NCBI GenBank assembly: GCA_002360455.1
Contig: DEQQ01000012.1
Coordinates: 1-5,573, forward strand
Direction of reading: 5' to 3'
From: Saprospiraceae bacterium UBA3362
GTDB taxonomy: Bacteria > Bacteroidota > Bacteroidia > Chitinophagales > Saprospiraceae
Length of the DNA stretch: 5,573 nt
The notes under the pieces are model-generated. The model had not been told where the DNA came from. It ran no database searches and saw only the letters and a program-made list of their open reading frames with translations. Position numbers and translations under genes: made by a program. Shown here in pieces: positions 1 to 5,362 of the stretch. Each line of letters begins with the position of its first letter. Positions within the stretch are counted from its first letter, which is position 1.

Positions 1-1
1 T

Positions 2-91
2 CAAATTGTTGAGTTCTACTTTAAAAATTCCAGGATGGCTGTACCTTTGTATGAAGTTGCCATATCTTGTGGATTAATTGTAAAAGATTGA
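2..91 (+). CDS. C-terminal end of an unidentified protein (partial, 5' end outside window)
   Basis: An open frame enters from the left edge and gives 29 residues before TGA at 89-91, including the stretch FYFKNSRMAVPLYEVAISCG. The residue mix looks like real protein rather than translated spacer, and an intrinsic terminator immediately overlaps the end of the frame, which fits the end of a transcription unit. I do not recognise the family; too little is present to assign a function. The last ten or so codons also form the left arm of the terminator stem, so coding and termination signals share bases here. The frame could be accidental, since only 90 bases are visible. Confidence 0.5.
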   Translation, partial: QIVEFYFKNSRMAVPLYEVAISCGLIVKD

Positions 92-119
92 ATGTCAACC
101 ACAAATATGGCAATTTTTT
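57..119 (+). terminator. Intrinsic terminator overlapping the end of the upstream gene
   Basis: Bases 57-72 pair with 99-113 in 15 Watson-Crick pairs, interrupted only by a bulged C at 66 (TTGCCATAT/ATATGGCAA and TTGTGG/CCACAA). The right arm runs directly into six T at 114-119. The loop is 26 bases and contains the TGA stop of the partial gene (89-91). A long stem followed immediately by a T tract is the standard rho-independent signal. Its position between that gene and the promoter at 159-190 supports a transcript end here. The large loop is the one untypical point. Confidence 0.75.
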
Positions 120-142
120 ATATATTTATAAAATTGTCATAT
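105..142 (+). promoter_or_regulatory. Second hairpin that competes with the terminator stem
   Basis: Bases 105-117 (ATATGGCAATTTT) pair with 130-142 (AAAATTGTCATAT) over 13 positions, one of them a G-U pair (110/137), around a 12-base AT-rich loop. The left arm of this hairpin reuses the right arm of the terminator (105-113) and most of its T tract, so the two structures cannot form together. A further T6 run follows at 152-157. It may be a back-up terminator, a 3'-end structure for the upstream mRNA, a terminator acting on the other strand, or part of a switch. The pairing is seen in the sequence; any role is inference. Confidence 0.4.
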
Positions 143-158
143 ACTAAGTCATTTTTTA

Positions 159-190
159 ATTGAAAAATTGGTTTATTTATGATATATTTG
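159..190 (+). promoter_or_regulatory. Bacteroidota-type promoter for the 307-1567 unit
   Basis: TATATTTG at 183-190 matches the Bacteroidota -7 consensus TAnnTTTG exactly. ATTG at 159-162 lies 20 bases upstream, the expected spacing for the -33 TTTG box, with three of four bases matching. Transcription would start near 196-198 and leave a leader of about 110 bases before the ATG at 307. The site sits just downstream of the terminator region, as expected for a new transcription unit. It is predicted from consensus only. Confidence 0.55.
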
Positions 191-220
191 TTATGTAAGG
201 AAATAAGAATTAAAAGCGGG

Positions 221-264
221 TTCGAGAATTGAACTGTATGAATAAAATGTTATTCAGTTTCGAA
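221..264 (+). promoter_or_regulatory. Folded 5' leader element upstream of the 136-residue gene
   Basis: A continuous 3' arm at 250-264 (TTATTCAGTTTCGAA) pairs with three blocks on the 5' side: TGAATAA (239-245), AAC (232-234) and TTCGA (221-225). Bulges of four and six bases lie between the blocks, and the apical loop is AATG (246-249). The element lies between the predicted promoter and the start codon. A T6 run at 276-281 follows after 11 bases, too far for a classical terminator but possible for a leaky attenuator. It matches no riboswitch class I can name. Confidence 0.35.
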
Positions 265-306
265 AATCTTTACTGTTTTTTCTTAATCGGCGTAAAATTT
301 TTTTAA

Positions 307-717
307 ATGAAATTAAATATATCACCAACTACTACTATTGCTGCTATTCAAGAGGAATTTCAAGACAAGTATCCTCATTTGTCTCTTCGTTTTTTTCAAA
401 AAGGACATGGAGAGCACAAAGCAACTCATTCCAAATTCTTGTATAACGATACAGGCTTAAGACTGTCTGCGATATCTCCTGACCTTAAGCAGGGAGAAAT
501 TGATATTACTCCGACTGTTAGTACCTGGAGTGTAGAAAAAACCTTTGAAGAAAAATTTGGATTGCATGTTCAAGTTTTTAGACAAGAGGGCGCACTATGG
601 TTGGAGACATCAACTTCTGATGATTGGACATTGGAAAAACAAAATAGAGTTGCTTACAATTCGTTACATCAGGATGTTGATGACGAACCTGAAATAGATT
701 ACAGAGAACAAGCATAA
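307..717 (+). CDS. Conserved Bacteroidota protein of unknown function, 136 residues
   Basis: The protein starts at ATG 307 after an AT-rich leader with no Shine-Dalgarno, normal for Bacteroidota. It has no signal peptide or membrane segment, so it should be cytoplasmic. It resembles, from memory, a small uncharacterised protein common in Bacteroidota with a conserved core like VQVFRQEGALWLETSTSDDW (here about residues 88-107) followed by TLEKQN. Two similar helix-strand units are visible: IQEEFQDKYPHLSLRFFQKG (14-33) and a counterpart beginning VEKTFEEKFGLHVQVF (76-91). They suggest an internal duplication. The last 14 residues are strongly acidic (DVDDEPEIDYREQA). The universal stress protein gene starts 25 bases downstream on the same strand with no terminator between, so they are probably co-transcribed. 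That hints at a stress-linked role, but no function is established. Confidence is high that it is a gene and low for any role. Confidence 0.85.
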   Translation: MKLNISPTTTIAAIQEEFQDKYPHLSLRFFQKGHGEHKATHSKFLYNDTGLRLSAISPDLKQGEIDITPTVSTWSVEKTFEEKFGLHVQVFRQEGALWLETSTSDDWTLEKQNRVAYNSLHQDVDDEPEIDYREQA

Positions 718-742
718 ATTTAATCTTTAAAAAAAAATTATA

Positions 743-1567
743 ATGAAAACAATTTTAGTGCCTACAGATTTTTCTAAATGTGCAACCAAAGCAATGCATT
801 ATGCTCTCAAATATGCTGCGAAAAATGAGTATAATGTAATTCTTGCACATTCTGTCACTCCGGCAGAAACAGTCAACAATAATGTTTACAATGCATTTTA
901 CGAATCAAGTTATGTTGAACTTAAGCGGGAAATGCTTGATGAACTTACAGAAGCAGTGCGAAAAAAATATAAAATGAAGGGCGACCGTTTAAGGTCAATT
1001 GTTCAGATTAGTTACCCTATTTCATCCATCTGTGATATTGCAGAAAGAGAGAATGTCGATATGATTATTATGGGTTCACAAGGTGCCAGTGGATTAAAAG
1101 GAATTCTAATTGGCAGTACAGCTTCGGGTGTAATCGAAAGAACCTCAATTCCTGTTTTAATCTTACCTCCTAATGTAAAATACACAGCGGTGGATAAGGT
1201 AACTCTTGCTACGGATTTTACAAAAAAACTTAACTCCAAGTCTTCAAAATTATTCGATGAACTTTGTATGCAATTGGTAGGACCGATTGACATAGTTCAT
1301 GTGTATGACAAAAAGGCTGAAAAACCTACAGTTGCTCAAAAAAAGGCATTCGTTGATTTGGTTAGTAATCACCCTTATGAGTTTCACATTATTCATGATA
1401 AAAATATACCGAATGCAATTAATCTGTTTGCCGAATCATCTAAAGCTGATGTTTTGGTCATGATTAGCCATAAACATAATTTGTTTAGCAAAATGATGTT
1501 TTCTACCAATACCAAACAGGTAGCTAAGGAAATAAAATGTCCATTACTTGTTTTGCACAGTAAATAA
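743..1567 (+). CDS. Universal stress protein with two UspA domains
   Basis: This 274-residue cytoplasmic protein has two tandem Usp domains, at residues 1-143 and about 150-273. The first opens with MKTILVPTDFS, the typical Usp beta-strand with the conserved Asp. It carries an intact ATP-binding motif G-2x-G-9x-G-S at residues 111-125 (GSQGASGLKGILIGS), followed by SIPVLILP. The second opens with KVTLATDF but has S-HK-H-NLFSKMMFS-T at 242-255 where the glycine motif should be, so all three key glycines are gone and it probably does not bind ATP the same way. This asymmetry and the length are usual for Bacteroidota tandem Usps, which are generally linked to survival under starvation, oxygen or other stress. 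The physiological trigger cannot be read here. The ATG is preceded by a long A run (729-737) rather than a Shine-Dalgarno. It is likely the second gene of an operon with the 136-residue gene. Confidence 0.95.
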   Translation: MKTILVPTDFSKCATKAMHYALKYAAKNEYNVILAHSVTPAETVNNNVYNAFYESSYVELKREMLDELTEAVRKKYKMKGDRLRSIVQISYPISSICDIAERENVDMIIMGSQGASGLKGILIGSTASGVIERTSIPVLILPPNVKYTAVDKVTLATDFTKKLNSKSSKLFDELCMQLVGPIDIVHVYDKKAEKPTVAQKKAFVDLVSNHPYEFHIIHDKNIPNAINLFAESSKADVLVMISHKHNLFSKMMFSTNTKQVAKEIKCPLLVLHSK

Positions 1568-1570
1568 GAA

Positions 1571-1622
1571 TTTATTGTCAATAAACGATATGGATTCACG
1601 GAGGGATATTATACCGACTCCG
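1571..1622 (+). terminator. Two hairpins after the stress protein gene, possible weak terminator
   Basis: Four bases after the stop, TTTATT (1571-1576) and AATAAA (1580-1585) form a perfect six-pair AT stem with a GTC loop. A stronger dyad follows: CGGAG (1599-1603) pairs with CTCCG (1618-1622), and GG (1604-1605) with CC (1614-1615) and TA with TA inside, around a three-base loop with small bulges. Neither has a T tract after it, so they may stabilise the mRNA end rather than terminate. This is the only candidate end signal close to the stress protein gene. Confidence 0.3.
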
Positions 1623-1771
1623 ACTAATGCCTTATAAGAATTGTGATTTTGCTTCCAAGTATCACTGAGTATTTGGAATAGAATTCTTGTAAGAGAGTTG
1701 AACTATTGAATTTTTATGTGATCCTCGGAGTATGTTAATTCGTATGATAAACAAGTTGCAATGTTAGGGTC

Positions 1772-2106
1772 ACCATGGTTCCAAATGAACTTAAGCTAAG
1801 ATTATTTGTTGGCTGATTAATATTGTTGTTTGCTCATGTCTTCATCCAAGATCCGTATAATTGTTATTTTGGGAGCCCTAACTATTGTTGGGATATTTGT
1901 GATGCAGGCTTATTATCTCAAAGCAAACTACAACAAGGAGGAAATCGAGTTCGACTCTGGTAATGGCCTTGCATATAAAATGCATCTTTTTAAATGCAAG
2001 AGCCATACATAGAGTTCTGAAGCTTTTTCTTTGGCTTGCTTTGTCACTTTTTGTCTTATTTTAAACTACAATGCTCTAGTTAGCTTAAGCATTTTGTAAC
2101 ATTGGT
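1772..2106. repeat. Imperfect inverted repeats flanking the kinase remnant
   Basis: CTTAAGCTAA at 1790-1799 is the exact reverse complement of TTAGCTTAAG at 2080-2089. The similarity continues outwards: the reverse complement of 1772-1787 (CATTTGGAACCATGGT) matches 2090-2106 (CATTTTGTAACATTGGT) at 13 of 17 aligned positions, after a two-base gap. The kinase remnant lies between the arms. A ten-base match alone would be unremarkable in AT-rich DNA; the extension makes it more than that, but no transposase or clear target-site duplication was found. Confidence 0.3.
1836..2012 (+). pseudogene. N-terminal remnant of a membrane sensor histidine kinase
   Basis: From ATG 1836 the frame gives MSSSKIRIIVILGALTIVGI followed by FVMQAYYLKANYNKEEIEFD. 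A short basic start, one membrane helix (about residues 5-25), then an aromatic, acidic stretch of the 'Q-x-Y-Y-x-K/R-x-x-Y-x-x-x-E-x-x-F' kind is what Bacteroidota sensor histidine kinases look like at the start of their periplasmic region. Those proteins continue with a 'V-x-x-AL-x-x-V' segment and several hundred residues of sensor, dimerisation and ATPase domains. Here the match ends after residue 40, and the frame stops at 2010-2012 with unrelated residues. A +1 shift near 1955 briefly restores a TLVMAL-like segment, then also loses similarity. No kinase H box or N/G boxes occur in the window. I read this as a truncated, decayed gene. A genuine 59-residue single-pass peptide is possible but less likely. 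Confidence 0.5.
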
Positions 2107-2669
2107 TCTATATTTCCAGATGACCAATTCGGATTATTAGCTCTGCTGTCGATGTTTCTTCTGCTTTTTCTTTTGGGCACTATAAAAATTTGAAGGCGCT
2201 AATAAAACTTGGATCTTTCGTCTTGATCCATGTCCAAAACGAATATTTTTCTTTTCCTCCAATTTGGAATTGGCTTGATTCATTCTTATTTTTCCAAGAC
2301 ATGACATGGTTTTAAATTCACTTCTAAATTCGCTTCTGGTTCTTTTGATTTCACACATAAGATTAAAATTAAATTTTTTATTATTAGAACCAAATAGTCC
2401 ATTTTTAATAAGTAAAATATCTATCGAACATAAATTGTAGCATCATAGTCAATTAGATAACAAATTTCTTTAGACCCTACATATCTATCCTGCTCAATTT
2501 TGTATATGTTAGATTTCATTTATATAAAAGACCCTTGATTTGGCATCATTATAGTTTACAAAATTCGAAATATGTTAAACTTTGATTTTATTTTTTATTC
2601 AAATTCCCATTCTAAGATTTTTATTATATATTTGTATATAACAATTTATTAACATTAAATGATTTACAG
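2013..2669. other. Gene-free AT-rich region of about 650 bases
   Basis: I see no convincing gene on either strand. Bases 2070-2093 can form a small hairpin (AATGCT with AGCATT plus inner pairs) followed by TTG, a weak stop signal at best. TGGATC at 2210-2215 (with T2210) and GATCCA at 2225-2230 form a six-pair dyad with a nine-base loop. A 73-codon frame on the minus strand (2137-2358) is rich in Lys and Arg and contains an RSEF repeat, but resembles no family and is probably chance. From about 2360 the DNA becomes very AT-rich and looks like a promoter region for the downstream exported protein gene. Confidence 0.5.
2627..2634 (+). promoter_or_regulatory. -7 box for the exported protein unit
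   Basis: TATATTTG matches the Bacteroidota -7 consensus TAnnTTTG exactly and is the same octamer as in the promoter at 183-190. Transcription would start near 2641, giving a leader of about 30 bases to the ATG at 2670. No good -33 TTTG box lies at the expected distance (around 2603-2607 reads AATTCCC), so this is half a promoter by consensus. Its distance fits a translation start at 2670 better than one at 2720. Confidence 0.4.
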
Positions 2670-2723
2670 ATGAAAAATTTACCTTATTCTGAAACTCTTC
2701 TCATTGTCTTTTCTTATTTTTGA
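2670..2723 (+). other. Out-of-frame signal peptide start of the beta-helix protein
   Basis: ATG 2670 reads MKNLPYSETLLIVFSYF and then hits TGA at 2721-2723. It has a Lys at position 2 and a hydrophobic core, as at the start of a signal peptide. If the T5 run at 2717-2721 had six T, the frame would pass into the long frame at TTG 2720 and read ...FSYFLNGFKLISQS-CNCQ, a complete signal peptide followed by a Cys-rich mature start. The joined protein would be about 897 residues. This is the likeliest original start of the downstream gene; the break is either a sequencing error in a homopolymer or a real frameshift. Confidence 0.65.
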
Positions 2724-5362
2724 ATGGATTTAAACTGATTTCACAAAGTTGTAATTGCCAACTGACAATCGGATCACAATCATCTTCTGGAATTTCAAAG
2801 TGGTCTCAGAGCCCCTGGCAAAATGGTACTTATGTTGATAAACTCATTTGTGTACAAGGTTCCCTTGAAATGGACGTATCAAGAAATTTTTTGAACTGTT
2901 TTTTTTACATGGATGCAGATTCAAAAATTTTTGTAAGTAATTTTGCTACATTCAAGTCCTTATCCTCTAAATTCATTAAGTGTAGCAATACAATGTGGGA
3001 TGGTATAGAAGTAGTAAATGGATCAATTGATTTTTTTGGAAATAATATATCTGATGCGAAGATAGGGATCAATGTTTTATCAGGGCAGGTGATTAAACTA
3101 TTGTCGGGTAATACATTTGATCGATGTAATATTGGCTTAAAAACTAATAATGTTGTCCCATTACGAGAATTGGTAAATAATAATTTTCTTGCAAATGGTC
3201 CATTATTAAGTCCTTATACAGGTGCTAAACCTGAGTATGGTATGTATCTTGATAATTCAAAAATAAGAGTAAGAGGTGGGAATTATTTAGGTCTTAAAAA
3301 TGGAATTTATTCGCATTATAATAATATATTTACAGGATCTCATACTTTGAAGATTGATGGCATTGCCATGAATGATATTGAAAGATTTGGAGCGGAATGT
3401 TATGCTGGAGCTAGTTTCAAAGTTATTAATTCTCTGTTCAGAAAAATAGGTAATACGGCAATTAGAAGTCCTTACACGGATGGAGAATTTAATGAGAATT
3501 TTATTTTTAATTCAACAATAGGTATTGAAGCGTTTGCATATAATTTATTTTTTAAAGCTAATCATAATATTATGGATTCAATTAACAATACTGGCATTAT
3601 GTCCCACAACTCTGATCCAATAGAGGAATTGATTATAAAAAATAATGAGATAAAAATGGGGCAAAATTTTGGTCCTTATACAGCATTGAATGGAATAAAC
3701 TGTAATCGAAATAACCCATTGATTCCTGGAGTTATTGAAAATAACAAGATTTGGATTCCTTATAGTGCAACTAACTTATCCAATGGAATATTTTTAAGCC
3801 ATAGTAAAAATATGAAAATAATAAATAATCCAGAAATTAATATTATTCCGCTTGCAAATACACTTGACAATCGTGTGGGTATCACTATTCGTAACATAAA
3901 TTCTCAAATTGAAGTTTCTAACAACAATATAAAGGGCGACAGATTAAAAAATCCTTCAATAGGTATACGCCAACACCAGAACAATAGTGATATCATGTAT
4001 TGTTGTAACACATTGGAAGATTTGAATATAGGGATGGAACTCGTGGGTGTAAATAACAATACCTCAGTACGTGGAGAAATGTTCGTTGGACCTTACTCTA
4101 CCAATGCCTTGTTTTTTAATCAATGTATTACTGGCCTGATTCAAGAGCTTCCTGCTAATACTTGGAATGGTTTTGCTCCAGTCGATGCAAGATTTGTTGG
4201 TCCAACAATTGAAGCGTTAACGAATCCTTTCGTGACGTCATCTAATACATTGCCTTTTTATCCTGATAATCCTATAGATGCGCCAACTCCCCTTTGGTTT
4301 CAAAATGCAGGTCAAGGGCAAGAATCGCATTGTGTGGCAAATCCTAGCTGTATTGTAAACGGTCAAAACCAATATGATTGTAATGAGTATATCAGTGATT
4401 CATTGATTTTATTTCAAGGATATGATGGTGGCTATGGAGATGGACAGACATGGCAATCCCGAAAACTATTGATCCAATCTTTTATAAGAAATCCATTGCT
4501 TGGAGCCAATTGTACTTCTGTACAGAATTTTAAAACCCAGTATCAAAATTCATCCCTTTGGCATCTGGCACAAGTTAGAGTCATGATTGATGATTTATTT
4601 CAGCCTACACCTGCTTTGGTATCTCAGCTTTCAACATTGTATCAAACCGTCCAAACAAGCGTAAATCAAATACAACTAGCAGATGACCATTTGATTGATC
4701 ATCCAGAAGATAGTAGCATTTGGGAACCGGTTATTGTAGCCAATATGGATATTTTAAATTCAACCTATTCATTGCTTCACAGTTTAATCTTCGATTTTAG
4801 AAACCAAAGACTTTCTACTATTCCTTCAATTCTTTCCTTTATTAATTCTATCAATCCTACTCATTTGAGAGAAATACATGATAAATTTGTCAGTGAGCTT
4901 GAACTTCAATATATTCAGAATCAATACCAAAGTAATTTTAGCAGTTCCCAGATTGCAACACTCCAAACGATAGCAGATCTCTGTGTACATGAGTATGGAG
5001 ATCCGGTGGTAAGAGCACAATCTCTGCTCTCCTTTGGAAGTCCAAATACTTTTTTTCTTAGTGAAAATTGTAATATTTCAATCCCTATTGCAAGCAAATC
5101 AAATGATGATTTTAGTGATATTTCTGTCAATGTGTATAGCAATGACGTGTCATCCTTTATTTTGCTGGAAGGTTCTCGAATTATAGCAGAGTACAAGATT
5201 AATTTGACGGATATTTATGGGAGAGAAATACCCACTTCAATAAATCAAATGGATGAGAGGAGATATCAAATGGATACTAAGTTACTTAAAGGAATATATT
5301 TGATCAATGTCTTTCATGACAACAAGTTGATAAAAAGCACTAAACTTATCTTATCAAGATGA
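2720..5362 (+). CDS. Large exported beta-helix protein with T9SS C-terminal domain (start frameshifted)
   Basis: The frame of 880 codons has only TTG 2720 as an early start; the proper start is probably ATG 2670 in another frame. Residue numbers count from TTG 2720. Residues 10-90 form a Cys-containing N-terminal part with a CSNTMWDGIEV motif at 88-98. Residues about 90-450 show many Asn-rich turns (NNNF, KNNEI, ENNKI, NNNI) recurring with short strands, as in right-handed parallel beta-helix proteins. Residues about 460-600 are Pro- and Gly-rich with several Cys. Residues 605-770 are mainly helical and include IADLCVHEYGDPVVRAQSLL, a variant of a segment I recall from Saprospiraceae surface proteins. 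The last 80 residues (NVYSND..., INLTDIYGREI, LLKGIYLINV, KSTKLILSR) match the type A T9SS sorting domain, so the protein should cross the outer membrane and be released or anchored at the surface. The YPNP motif of that domain is degenerate (YSND). Binding or enzymatic activity cannot be told; I see no catalytic signature. It overlaps the next gene by four bases. Confidence 0.85.
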   Translation: MNGFKLISQSCNCQLTIGSQSSSGISKWSQSPWQNGTYVDKLICVQGSLEMDVSRNFLNCFFYMDADSKIFVSNFATFKSLSSKFIKCSNTMWDGIEVVNGSIDFFGNNISDAKIGINVLSGQVIKLLSGNTFDRCNIGLKTNNVVPLRELVNNNFLANGPLLSPYTGAKPEYGMYLDNSKIRVRGGNYLGLKNGIYSHYNNIFTGSHTLKIDGIAMNDIERFGAECYAGASFKVINSLFRKIGNTAIRSPYTDGEFNENFIFNSTIGIEAFAYNLFFKANHNIMDSINNTGIMSHNSDPIEELIIKNNEIKMGQNFGPYTALNGINCNRNNPLIPGVIENNKIWIPYSATNLSNGIFLSHSKNMKIINNPEINIIPLANTLDNRVGITIRNINSQIEVSNNNIKGDRLKNPSIGIRQHQNNSDIMYCCNTLEDLNIGMELVGVNNNTSVRGEMFVGPYSTNALFFNQCITGLIQELPANTWNGFAPVDARFVGPTIEALTNPFVTSSNTLPFYPDNPIDAPTPLWFQNAGQGQESHCVANPSCIVNGQNQYDCNEYISDSLILFQGYDGGYGDGQTWQSRKLLIQSFIRNPLLGANCTSVQNFKTQYQNSSLWHLAQVRVMIDDLFQPTPALVSQLSTLYQTVQTSVNQIQLADDHLIDHPEDSSIWEPVIVANMDILNSTYSLLHSLIFDFRNQRLSTIPSILSFINSINPTHLREIHDKFVSELELQYIQNQYQSNFSSSQIATLQTIADLCVHEYGDPVVRAQSLLSFGSPNTFFLSENCNISIPIASKSNDDFSDISVNVYSNDVSSFILLEGSRIIAEYKINLTDIYGREIPTSINQMDERRYQMDTKLLKGIYLINVFHDNKLIKSTKLILSR

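Noticed and set aside
1012..1293. 93-codon open frame on the minus strand inside the stress protein gene
   Set aside because: It is antisense to a clear two-domain Usp and resembles no protein; a shadow frame.
1393..1599. 68-codon open frame on the minus strand over the end of the stress protein gene
   Set aside because: Antisense to conserved Usp coding sequence, with no independent start signal or recognisable content.
2210..2230. TGGATC...GATCCA dyad as an operator or terminator
   Set aside because: Six pairs with a nine-base loop, no T tract and no adjacent gene; expected by chance in a region of this size.
2137..2358. 73-codon Lys/Arg-rich open frame on the minus strand
   Set aside because: It has no recognisable domain, and its basic composition follows from T/C-rich DNA read on the opposite strand. 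The facing plus-strand frame is no better. A small toxin or DNA-binding protein was considered, but nothing supports it.
4826..5196. Two overlapping minus-strand frames of 64 and 91 codons
   Set aside because: Both are antisense to the helical part and T9SS tail of the exported protein and overlap each other; shadows.
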